Shown one piece after another: positions 1-7,322 of a stretch of 64,000 nucleotides of DNA. Both the position numbers and the translations under genes were made by a program. The stretch comes from WQXF01 sp031553615 (GTDB lineage: Bacteria > Bacillota > Clostridia > Christensenellales > Aristaeellaceae), in contig JAVBLJ010000037.1 in the NCBI GenBank assembly GCA_031553615.1, forward strand, positions 1-64,000. The letters run 5' to 3'. Position 1 is the stretch's first letter. Every line of letters begins with the position of its first letter. Below the pieces are notes generated by a model, which was not told where the DNA came from, did not search any database, and saw only the letters and a program-made list of their open reading frames with translations.

Positions 1-135
1 TATGGCGGAATGAACACAAGCGACGCAAAGCGGATGAAGGAATTGGAAAAAGAGAATGCACGCCTGAAGAAGCTGGTAGCGGATCAGGCGTTGGACATAG
101 CGATCTTGAAGGATGTCAACTCAAAAAACTTCTGA
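1..135 (+). CDS. IS3-family transposase OrfA, C-terminal part
   Basis: The open frame runs in from the window edge and ends at TGA 133-135. It encodes the end of the leucine-zipper-like segment of OrfA (KELEKENARLKKLVADQALD), nearly identical to the complete OrfA at 1169-1447. OrfA supplies the helix-turn-helix DNA-binding part of the OrfAB transposase, and the zipper region is known to mediate multimerisation. The frame overlaps orfB in the -1 register at the slippery heptamer 123-129. Confidence 0.9.
   Translation, partial: YGGMNTSDAKRMKELEKENARLKKLVADQALDIAILKDVNSKNF
123..129 (+). promoter_or_regulatory. -1 programmed ribosomal frameshift site A AAA AAC
   Basis: The heptamer A-AAA-AAC lies in the OrfA frame (codons AAA 124-126, AAC 127-129) two codons before the OrfA stop. 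The -1 frame continues directly into OrfB (LLSPVKRKAVVDYV...). IS3-family elements are known to make the OrfAB transposase by such slippage. The same heptamer is kept in the inverted copy. Confidence 0.8.
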
Positions 136-968
136 GCCCGGTCAAGCGAAAAGCGGTAGTCGACTACGTCATCAAGGAGCACGAGGTGACGCAGCGGCGA
201 GCTTGCCGGGTGTTGTCGGTTCATCGAACCGCTTACCGATACGAAGCGGTCAAACTGCCAGATGAAGATGAACTGCGTACAGAGATCATAGAACTGGTCA
301 GCAACTATGGCCGAGTGGGCTACCGTATGGTGACGGCGATGCTACACAACCAAGGAAGGCATGTCAATCACAAGCGGGTGGAGCGGATCTGGCGGGAAGA
401 AGGGCTGAAATTGCCCCAAAAGCAGCCGAAGCGTCGCCGTTTATGGCTAACGGATGGCAGTTGCATCCGGCTGCGTCCAGAGCACCGCAACCATGTCTGG
501 AGCTACGACTTTGTGGAAGAAAAGACCCTGGGCGGGCGCAGGTTCCGTATCCTAAACATCCTTGATGAATATACCCATGAATGCATAGCCTCGGTGCCGC
601 GCCGCAGCTGGCGCAACAAAGACCTGATTGAGACGTTGGCGGATCTGATGCTGTTGTGAGGTGTGCCGGAATACCTGCGCAGTGATAACGGCAGCGAGTT
701 CACGGCCAAGAAAGTTCGCCGATGGTTGCAGCACGCGGGCGTGATTACAGCCTACATTGAGCCGGGCAGCCCCTGGGAAAACGGTTATATCGAGAGCTTC
801 AACGGCCGGATGTGGGACGAGTTCCTCAACGGGGAGCTGTTTGGCAGCATGTATGAAGCTCAGGTGCTTATCGCTCGTTGGGTGCAGTACTACAACACGA
901 TTCGTCCGCACTCCAGCCTGGGCGGTAGACCACCGGCCCTACAAACGCTCATCCCCCTGTCTGCCTGA
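129..968 (+). pseudogene. IS3-family transposase OrfB, interrupted by in-frame TGA
   Basis: OrfB is the integrase-like catalytic part of the transposase, entered by -1 frameshift near 129 (a separate GTG start is possible at 186). It has the HTH_21-like region (ELVSNYGRVGYRMV) and an rve/DDE core: first Asp in HVWSYDFVEEKT, second in RSDNGSEF, Glu in ENGYIESFNGRMWDEF. TGA 657-659 splits it between the first and second acidic residues, in the segment LADLMLL-stop-GVPEYLRSDNG where relatives commonly have a sense codon. A single C-to-T change from CGA would explain it. The frame is otherwise intact to TGA 966-968. Natural readthrough cannot be excluded, but a degenerate copy is more likely. Confidence 0.85.
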
Positions 969-976
969 TCGAGGGT

Positions 977-1051
977 ACGGTTTTCCCGGCTGGTTGTCAA
1001 GGGTCATGATGAACGGCTTCGCCGCCCTTGACGACCACCCGGCAAAACCGT
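977..1051. other. Long imperfect hairpin inside the IS
   Basis: Arms 977-1003 and 1025-1051 pair over 27 positions with three mismatches, around a 21-base loop. It sits between orfB and the right inverted repeat. Possible roles are blocking read-through transcription or forming a DNA structure; there is no direct evidence for either. Confidence 0.6.
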
Positions 1052-1100
1052 CTATCGCATCCAAGCAGACATGGGATTTCCCTGTCGGTTCTCGAACTCG

Positions 1101-1139
1101 ACTAACACTGATCCTGGACATGTTTTCGGGGGCATATCA
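1101..1139. repeat. Right terminal inverted repeat of the forward IS copy
   Basis: Reverse complement starts TGATATGCCCCCGA and ends GTTAGT. It aligns with the left repeat of the other copy (1485-1524) over about 39 bases with scattered mismatches. Position 1139 is the outermost base; the next base already belongs to the inverted IS copy. Confidence 0.8.
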
Positions 1140-1168
1140 GTCGACTACCGCTTTTCGCTTGACCGGGC

Positions 1169-1447
1169 TCAGAAGTTTTTTGAGTTGACGTCCTTCAAGA
1201 TCGCTATGTCCAACGCCTGATCCGCTACCAGCTTCTTCAGGCGTGCGTTCTCTTTTTCTAATTCCTTCATCCGCTTTGCGTCGCTTGTGTTCATTCCGCC
1301 ATATTCCCTGCGCCAGCGGTAGTACGTTTGCTCGCTTACTCCCGCCTGGCGCACCGCTTCCGCTATGGTTTTCCCTTGACCACAGCTCAATTCCACCTCG
1401 CGCAGCTTAATGATAATCTGTTCCACCGTGTAATTCGGTTTCCCCAT
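1169..1447 (-). CDS. IS3-family transposase OrfA (complete)
   Basis: A 92-residue OrfA starting MGKPNYTVEQ, preceded by AGCTGGAAGAA as a ribosome-binding site. It contains the helix-turn-helix segment (TIAEAVRQAGVSEQTYYRWRREYG, about residues 25-50) and the leucine-zipper-like C-terminus. OrfA binds the IS ends and, by -1 frameshift into OrfB, forms the full transposase; here orfB is lost after about ten codons, so only OrfA can be made. In some IS3 elements free OrfA is known to act as a transposition inhibitor; that role here is inference. Confidence 0.9.
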   Translation of the reverse strand: MGKPNYTVEQIIIKLREVELSCGQGKTIAEAVRQAGVSEQTYYRWRREYGGMNTSDAKRMKELEKENARLKKLVADQALDIAILKDVNSKNF

Positions 1448-1484
1448 TTCTTCCAGCTCCTTTTCGTTAGTTTACCATATCCTC

Positions 1485-1524
1485 ACTAACTTTGAAACTG
1501 GTACAACGCTCGGGGGCTGGGTCA
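1485..1524. repeat. Left terminal inverted repeat of the inverted IS copy
   Basis: Read on the minus strand it begins TGACCCAGCCCCCGAGCG and ends in GTTAGT, pairing with the right repeat at 1101-1139. The adjacent bases ACGG (1525-1528) are the candidate target duplication; its partner is outside the window. Confidence 0.75.
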
Positions 1525-1538
1525 ACGGGGATCACCGG

Positions 1539-3446
1539 CTACCAATCTTCCAATCTTATTTGAAACGGACATTCCATTTCTTGCAGCAATGCACGCTCCT
1601 GGGCAGTAGAAACCCCTACAATCCGTAACGATGGAATGCTGCGCAGTTGTGTATAATCGGCGATCGCTGTATTTCCGATCGCTAGTTCACGCAAACGCGG
1701 TAGCGCGAATAACGGTGACAAGTCGGACACTGCGTTGTTGGCGATCACCAGCGTTTGCAGCGAAGTCATATCCTCGACGCCCACCAGCGATCGCAGTTGA
1801 CCGCCGCTGACGAACAACGACCGAAGACGCGTCAGGTCATGCAATGGCTCCAGGGTACTGCTGGTAAACTCGCTCAAATCCAGAAATTCCAACTGAACCA
1901 GTTGGCCAATAGAACCGAGCGTTTTCTCCGACGCATGTCGTAATTTTAGCAATTTCAATGACGAAAACGCTTCCAGCACGGTAGCATTATCGCTGATGCT
2001 GGCATAATCCAGGCGAAGCTCATGAATGGGCAAGCCGATTAACGGCGACAAATCCCAAAGCTGCGTGTCGCAAATATTCAGGGCTTCCAGAAATGCGCAC
2101 CCCGAGAGCAACGATGCATCCTTAAAACCGGTTCCCGCAACGTCTAGACAGACCAATTGGCCCAAAGAGGCAAGTGCGGAAAAATCTTCTATCTCATTAT
2201 CACCTAATGCCAAATGCGTAAGTGGCATCCCTTTCAAGGCGCTAATATCCGTAATATTTTGGCTGTAAAGCGCGAGTCGCTGTAGGTTTGGCAGTTTTAA
2301 CAGATCCTCTAGTGAACCGATATTGCCATGAGATAAAGAACGCACGCCTGTCTGTTGTATGTTGATGAATGTCCCGCCGCGACCAGAACACTCCACCTCT
2401 CCCCAGTGAACGAATGGCGTATTGCCACCCAAAAAAAGGGACCGCACCCGTTCTAGGTCGGCTGTCGTAATAGTTCCCGGCGGAATCCCAAGCCGATCTG
2501 CGATCGCGCGCTCAATGAGCGGCTCTGCAAAAAGAACGACTTTTTTCGCGTTTTCCGCTGCTTGCATTACCTTTTGGTGGTCTATTGTACCCTTCACCCA
2601 TATTGCGGTGCAACTCAATAGTATAGTGGCACATAGGGCGGCGTGCCATTTGCATGTGTAACGAAGTCCCTTTTGCAGTTTGGATTCAAGAGCTGAAATA
2701 GTGGGATATCGCTTGTCAGGATCGAAGCTGGTACTACGATGGATTACGCGCTTTAGCCAACGCGGCGCACTACACGCGGATAATACGCGAAGGTTAGTGT
2801 CGTTTGTCAGCAAGTACACCAACAGCATACCGATGCCATACACATCGGAACGGGTATCGCTACGCCGCGCTCCGAATTGTTCCGGCGCGGCCGTGGCGAG
2901 GGTACCTAGCAGCACCGTATCCGTAGACTTGTTGGGGTCATGTATCTGAGCTGCGCCCAAATCGATCAGCATAAGCTCTCCAGTCGGAGAAACGATAAAA
3001 TTCTCCGGCTTGATATCCCGGTGTATAATTGATGGTTGCTGCTGATGCAGATAAGATACGATGCGGCATGCTTTTTGAGCCCAGTGTACGATTGTGTTTG
3101 TGGTAAAAGACTGTTCCTCCGCATAATCTGCCAGTGTTCGGCCTTGAACATATTCCCGCAAAAATAACGTGAGCGTATTCTGCTCCACACAGCAGACCGC
3201 CTTTGGTATTCCCTCATGCTCTAGCTTTTTGAAAAGTGCATATTCCGCGCGCAAAACTTCCCGGCGATAGTCCTCTGCTATCTTCAACACGAATAAACAA
3301 CCTGACGCGTCCTCCACAAGCAGAACTTGATATGCCGCTTCATGACGAAAGACAGAGCAGACCCTGTAAGGCTTTCCAAGAACCAAATGCTCTTTCGCAC
3401 CATGCGCTCTGTCATACGCATCTATATGCGCAAACACGTCACCCAT
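1539..3446 (-). CDS. Transmembrane Ser/Thr protein kinase with extracytoplasmic leucine-rich repeats
   Basis: A 635-residue predicted receptor-like kinase. The N-terminal cytoplasmic kinase domain (about 20-260) has the ATP-anchoring Lys in FVLKIA (K55), catalytic loop HRDIKPEN (142-149), the metal-binding Asp in DLG (D162, replacing DFG), APEQF (188-192) and SDVYGIG. One membrane span follows at about 268-284. The outside part begins with the acidic cap typical of internalin-like LRRs (EPLIERAIADRLGIPPG...TTADLERV) and then carries about ten 22-residue LRRs to residue ~610. GTGAGGATAG precedes the ATG, and only 12 bases separate it from the XRE gene, so translation is probably coupled. The LRRs presumably sense an envelope or external ligand; the ligand is unknown. 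An IS lies just past its stop. Confidence 0.85.
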   Translation of the reverse strand: MGDVFAHIDAYDRAHGAKEHLVLGKPYRVCSVFRHEAAYQVLLVEDASGCLFVLKIAEDYRREVLRAEYALFKKLEHEGIPKAVCCVEQNTLTLFLREYVQGRTLADYAEEQSFTTNTIVHWAQKACRIVSYLHQQQPSIIHRDIKPENFIVSPTGELMLIDLGAAQIHDPNKSTDTVLLGTLATAAPEQFGARRSDTRSDVYGIGMLLVYLLTNDTNLRVLSACSAPRWLKRVIHRSTSFDPDKRYPTISALESKLQKGLRYTCKWHAALCATILLSCTAIWVKGTIDHQKVMQAAENAKKVVLFAEPLIERAIADRLGIPPGTITTADLERVRSLFLGGNTPFVHWGEVECSGRGGTFINIQQTGVRSLSHGNIGSLEDLLKLPNLQRLALYSQNITDISALKGMPLTHLALGDNEIEDFSALASLGQLVCLDVAGTGFKDASLLSGCAFLEALNICDTQLWDLSPLIGLPIHELRLDYASISDNATVLEAFSSLKLLKLRHASEKTLGSIGQLVQLEFLDLSEFTSSTLEPLHDLTRLRSLFVSGGQLRSLVGVEDMTSLQTLVIANNAVSDLSPLFALPRLRELAIGNTAIADYTQLRSIPSLRIVGVSTAQERALLQEMECPFQIRLEDW

Positions 3447-3458
3447 TTGCTATCCTCA

Positions 3459-3926
3459 CTATTCCGTGGCTGTTATCAATGGCTGCTCATGAATTGTTCG
3501 CAGGACATCATCTGCTTCCGACAATGTATAGCCATGCTGCAGCATGAAGATCAGCGCGGAATCTCTACGCACGCGCGGATATAACACACCACGTTGGGCT
3601 ACCACCAGCAATCTCTGTGTTTCTTCAAGGGAAAGACCTAGCACAAATACTATCCGCAGTAGCATGTTGCGTCCTGGCTTTCGGATGCCTTCAAAAATCT
3701 GATACACATGCACTCTGCTAGCAAGCATTCTCTTTGCCAAGGTTGGTATATCCAATCCTGAGGCTTCCGACAGTTGCATCAGATATTGTTGTAGATTCGA
3801 TTCAACAGTGCCTGTATTCATCGCTTGCTGCAATGTAGAAGCCTGCGCAATCCTGCGAAACAATGTTGTTGTGGGTAGGCGATTTCGCATTGCATGCCAC
3901 CTGCAGTTTTTTGTTATTGGCTTCAT
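3459..3926 (-). CDS. XRE-like helix-turn-helix transcriptional regulator
   Basis: A small protein of about 155 residues from ATG 3926 (120 from ATG 3821; neither start has a good Shine-Dalgarno). The segment LQQYLMQLSEASGLDIPTLA..RMLASRVHVYQIFEGIRKPGRNMLLRIVFVLGLSLEETQRLL has the spacing of an XRE/lambda-repressor HTH: a turn helix, a YQIFEG recognition segment, then a helix bundle. The C-terminal tail (YTLSEADDVLRTI) is short. It lies between the LRR hydrolase-like gene and the receptor kinase, so it may be a phosphorylation target of the kinase or may regulate the operon. That link is inference from position only. Confidence 0.7.
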   Translation of the reverse strand: MKPITKNCRWHAMRNRLPTTTLFRRIAQASTLQQAMNTGTVESNLQQYLMQLSEASGLDIPTLAKRMLASRVHVYQIFEGIRKPGRNMLLRIVFVLGLSLEETQRLLVVAQRGVLYPRVRRDSALIFMLQHGYTLSEADDVLRTIHEQPLITATE

Positions 3927-4014
3927 TTTACCATCGCTTGCGTTCGCATGCAAGGTAAAAAGCAAAACCTCGGAGCGTAGTGGTTCCGCGGTTTTGCCGT
4001 GGCATATGGTCGAT

Positions 4015-6897
4015 TTACTTTGGCCCACCCGTATAAGGTTTTAGCATCTCGATAAAGCTGAAGTCGTAGAACCAAGGTGTGTCCGCATAGGGCTTCAACG
4101 TAGCGCCGGGGCACATGGCACACTGCAGTACATTCCAGAGGCAATCCGATACCCAAGGTATTCGATTTCTTTCCAACACGCCCATAGAATCGTTCACGAT
4201 GACCTTAAGCAAGTCAACCGGAAGTGTTGCCCCGATGTTGAACTCTGTGAGCATATAACTGCCGCCGTTGGTCATCACCTTGTCCCGGAAGGGCTTGATC
4301 TCAATATCATAGATCGACTGGCCGTCATACAACTTACCGGAAGCCGTTCCATTGTTGTGAATCGTAATCGTGGGCAGGTCGGTGTATCCGCTATTGTCCC
4401 GGTAAATGGAGTGCGGCACAAGACGCGCCACTTCTTGGCCCGGTACCTCCACGGTGATGAGCGCGATCGATACCTCGCCTTTGCCTGGCATGCGGAAGAC
4501 GATCTCCTTTGCTGGGTTTTTTAGGGTAGCGGAGTAAGACTGTTTGCCTTCGGCCGTCCATGCCTTCAAATCTCTTTCGCGCAGAATGCGCTGGGCATCG
4601 GCGTGTATTTCCAGCGTCCCCCAGCTATCGCAAAATGCGTAAAGAGTCACCACCGTGCCCTCGGGAAACTCTCCGCTTTCGGGGAGGAGTGTTAACGGAT
4701 CATGTCGGCCGGTCTGCCGGATCGCCAGCGGCAGGTAGAGCACCGGCCAGGTTATGTTCTCCGGAGGTGGAAGGTACGGCTGATGTATATACTCGTCCAT
4801 GCCGATCGCCCCTGAACCACCCTGGCCAATCCAATGCGGTGTGCCAGTGTGCTGGGTTACGACGCAGCCCTCCTCTCGAATCAGGCGGGCTACATCCTTT
4901 CCGATGGGGTCGTTGAAGGCTTCTAGCGTCATCAGCATGAGGATGCGGCGGTCTTTTTTATCCTTGCCGCCCTCGGCCTCCCATATATGGTGCATGGTTT
5001 CCCGCATGACCTTATAGTATGCCCGGTTCGCCTTTTCCCAAGAAAACGAGCCCCGATACGTTGGCTCGGCAAACAACTCGAAATCAAGGTAGCGGTTTGG
5101 AATATCGGCGTACCGCCGAGCCAGTAGCATCCAGTATTGCTTGAACAGTTCCTGATCCGGTCCACCTTCGATGAGGTTCGTAGTACCCATGCCCCGTAGT
5201 GCGCTACCCAGCAATGAATTGAAGTAATTGGGCAGTCCGCTAATGGAAATTTGAATATGCACCCCATACTGCATACCCCAAGCGATGAGTTGGTCTATCT
5301 CCTCCAGCGCGCGCAGATTGACATTCTGCGGATTGCCCTGCTGGCTGATGAAAGAAAAGTCGTAGAAAGCGCGGTAGAAGTTAAAGCCATTCTCCGATAA
5401 GAACTTCAATTCATCCTCAAACCAATAGCGAACTGCAACGATTGCGCGGTCAGTACCGCCCTTGTTCTCCGCGGTCATGCCAGTCCAATAAGGAATGCTG
5501 TCGTTATGTGCGTTCGGCAGTGAACTGGGGGCTTGCAGCAGCGCATCGGTGATGATCTCCCGGTTATAGGTATATGCCACCTCCATCGGCACATAAACAG
5601 GCTTGGCCAACGCAGCTTCGCAAGGGCGCGGCCAAGGGTTAGGAGATTGTCGACGCATGCGGGTGGCCAAATCAGGCGTGCGCACTATATAGGGTTGTTC
5701 ATCCATGGAAGGCTGCCATAGCACTCGTCCAGCTATATCGCAAAAGCTGGCTTCGGCAGTTTTTGGCAAGGTAACCTCGCGCAGACTTGGCAGAGAAGCC
5801 AATCCGGACACGTCGGTCATGAGACCACAGCCCAGTAATTCAAGTGTTTGTAGTTCCGTCAGGGTATCCGGCACATCAGCGATGATCAGTGGCAGACGCA
5901 ACGCCGACACCCGCTCTAGTGCCGTGCACCCGCGCAGCACTTCTAAGCTATCAAATGTAGAATCTGATAAATCGAGACCCGTCAACTGTGGCAAATTCAA
6001 GCGATTCAGCTTTTCGGGATCGCAATGCCGTATATCCATGCCTCGCAGCGAAGTGATTGGTTCGATAAAGCGCAAATCCTCCTGCGAGATGTCGGTCACA
6101 CAAAGATAGGTAAGACGATCCATTTTTGCCAGGAACGATAGGTCGCCCGAGAAGCCCCGTATATTCAGCCCCTCCAGGTTGAACATTCCCTGAAGCGGGG
6201 AGAGGTTCTTGAGATCGATGCAGTATTGAACATTCAGATTCGCCAAGCCCTTTAGAGAACCAATTGGCGAAAGGTCCGCAATGTTGGTATAGCCAATATC
6301 CAAGTCGAATAGTTCGTCAAGCGTGGCAATGGATTTCAAATCCGATACCGGATTTTGCGCCAAAACAAGACGACGCAGCATTCGCATGTCCGAAAGCGGC
6401 GAAACATCGGCGATGTGGTTGTAGGTTAGATTCAGTTCCTCCAAGGGCAAGCTCGCAATGCCGGAGATATCCGTGACTTGCTGGCCCGCGATGGTAAGGC
6501 GCCTGAGGTTTTTGAACTGCGCAAAATCATCCAAATTATAGAAGTCCCATCCCATCACGCGCTCTTCGGGCCTATCCTCATGAAAGAGCATGACTCCGCC
6601 CATTGGGAACTCGTTTGGCTCCACACGATCATTCGCCGCCATGGGGGTCGAACCGGCAAAGCGGATTTCTTCGATCGCGTCCAACTCCGAGCAAGGGATA
6701 TCTCCATCCGGTATGCGCAGCGTTTCGCGCACCCATTTTTCCAATATAGGAACCGAAAATACTGCTGAACTGTTTGAATCCATGGGCACCTGTGATGTGA
6801 CCTGCGCCATGCATGGCGCCGAGAGAAGAGTCATCGCCAGGCAAAGTAAAAAACAAAAGAAGCCTGACCTCGTAAAAAACAGTGAATGGTCTTTCAT
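4015..6897 (-). CDS. Secreted leucine-rich-repeat protein with glycoside-hydrolase-like domain
   Basis: 960 residues from ATG 6897, chosen because GGGAGG lies 7 bases upstream. A signal peptide (1-32, ending SAPCMAQ) is followed by an LRR cap (LEKWVRETLRIPDGDI, about 50-75) and internalin-type 22-residue LRRs to about residue 400. Residues ~450-740 resemble a TIM-barrel clan A hydrolase (GH5-like): NGFNFYRAFYDF, YGVHIQISISGLPNYF, and LDFELFAEP where GH5 enzymes have an NEP acid/base motif. The Asn is replaced by Ala, so activity is uncertain. The last 200 residues look beta-rich. It is the first gene of an apparent operon with an XRE regulator and an LRR kinase, and shares the LRR cap type with that kinase. 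Substrate is unknown. Confidence 0.75.
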   Translation of the reverse strand: MKDHSLFFTRSGFFCFLLCLAMTLLSAPCMAQVTSQVPMDSNSSAVFSVPILEKWVRETLRIPDGDIPCSELDAIEEIRFAGSTPMAANDRVEPNEFPMGGVMLFHEDRPEERVMGWDFYNLDDFAQFKNLRRLTIAGQQVTDISGIASLPLEELNLTYNHIADVSPLSDMRMLRRLVLAQNPVSDLKSIATLDELFDLDIGYTNIADLSPIGSLKGLANLNVQYCIDLKNLSPLQGMFNLEGLNIRGFSGDLSFLAKMDRLTYLCVTDISQEDLRFIEPITSLRGMDIRHCDPEKLNRLNLPQLTGLDLSDSTFDSLEVLRGCTALERVSALRLPLIIADVPDTLTELQTLELLGCGLMTDVSGLASLPSLREVTLPKTAEASFCDIAGRVLWQPSMDEQPYIVRTPDLATRMRRQSPNPWPRPCEAALAKPVYVPMEVAYTYNREIITDALLQAPSSLPNAHNDSIPYWTGMTAENKGGTDRAIVAVRYWFEDELKFLSENGFNFYRAFYDFSFISQQGNPQNVNLRALEEIDQLIAWGMQYGVHIQISISGLPNYFNSLLGSALRGMGTTNLIEGGPDQELFKQYWMLLARRYADIPNRYLDFELFAEPTYRGSFSWEKANRAYYKVMRETMHHIWEAEGGKDKKDRRILMLMTLEAFNDPIGKDVARLIREEGCVVTQHTGTPHWIGQGGSGAIGMDEYIHQPYLPPPENITWPVLYLPLAIRQTGRHDPLTLLPESGEFPEGTVVTLYAFCDSWGTLEIHADAQRILRERDLKAWTAEGKQSYSATLKNPAKEIVFRMPGKGEVSIALITVEVPGQEVARLVPHSIYRDNSGYTDLPTITIHNNGTASGKLYDGQSIYDIEIKPFRDKVMTNGGSYMLTEFNIGATLPVDLLKVIVNDSMGVLERNRIPWVSDCLWNVLQCAMCPGATLKPYADTPWFYDFSFIEMLKPYTGGPK

Positions 6898-6954
6898 GCC
6901 CGTACCTCCCATCAATCAGTTCGAGATAAGTATAGCAGGACGGAAGAAGATTTG

Positions 6955-6971
6955 GTATGCAGACTGCATAC
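6955..6971. promoter_or_regulatory. Perfect dyad GTATGCA-GAC-TGCATAC, candidate operator
   Basis: Seven-base perfect inverted repeats separated by three bases, 58 bp upstream of the LRR-hydrolase-like start and just upstream of the candidate -10. The size and symmetry fit a dimeric helix-turn-helix protein such as the XRE regulator of the same operon. Binding is inferred, not shown. Confidence 0.5.
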
Positions 6972-7178
6972 TTCGTAGATGTAAAGATGGATGTAGTCGC
7001 TGTCTGGGCACTCTCACATCCGGTGCTTGCTGTTCTCTCCGATACAGGCGATGAAAGTACTCCTTTATTTGCATCCGCTCATATCCCAGTTGTTCCCCAA
7101 TCTTTCGATGTGTCAGCCCTTCCGCTCACAACCGCTCAATCTCCGCTTTCTCCCGATTCGTGAAATGTTTTCCATACC

Positions 7179-7222
7179 AAAACCTCCCATCGTAGCTATT
7201 GTCCTACGACGGGAGGTTTTTT
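7179..7222. terminator. Bidirectional intrinsic terminator
   Basis: Stem AAAACCTCCCATCGTAG / CTACGACGGGAGGTT with one mismatch (a G-T pair), an 8-base loop, a T-run on the plus strand and a TTTT run on the minus strand. It lies about 100 bp past the minus-strand beta-helix gene and would end its transcript. Confidence 0.8.
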
Positions 7223-7322
7223 CTCATGTCCGTTTTCATGGATGCAGTTCAAAGCGATATCGTAGTTCGAAACGAAACACAGCGGGGTCAAAGACGGAAA
7301 GGGAAGCGTCCAACGGTCTGCT

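Larger units (their letters stand above)
1..1139 (+). mobile_element. IS3-family (IS407-like) insertion sequence, left end outside window
   Basis: Forward copy of an IS3-family element. Present here are the 3' part of orfA, orfB, a long hairpin and the right terminal repeat; the left end is off the window. The right inverted repeat (1101-1139) matches the left repeat of the second copy (1485-1524): both outer ends begin TGA, then share GCCCCCGA and GTTAGT blocks. The first 164 bases match the inverted copy at 1140-1303 with about three silent differences. The OrfA style (KLRE, GVSEQTYYRWR) and the TGA-initiated ends suggest the IS407 group, which is known to make 4-bp target duplications. The orfB nonsense codon probably makes this copy non-autonomous. 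Confidence 0.9.
1140..1524 (-). mobile_element. Left half of a second, inverted copy of the same IS
   Basis: On the minus strand this holds the left inverted repeat (1485-1524), a complete orfA (1447 to 1169) and the first bases of orfB, then stops abruptly at 1140 in GTAGTCGAC, exactly where the forward copy's right repeat begins. This is what insertion of one copy into the start of the other's orfB would leave. The missing right half should lie beyond the left window edge. The outer end lies 14 bases from the stop codon of the kinase gene. Confidence 0.88.
6898..7322. other. 425-bp intergenic region
   Basis: Holds the upstream region of the minus-strand LRR/XRE/kinase operon, a 17-bp dyad (6955-6971) and a hairpin terminator (7179-7222). 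A minus-strand TATACT (complement of AGTATA, about 6929-6934) is a possible -10, without a convincing -35. No credible gene is seen between 6972 and 7178. Confidence 0.6.
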
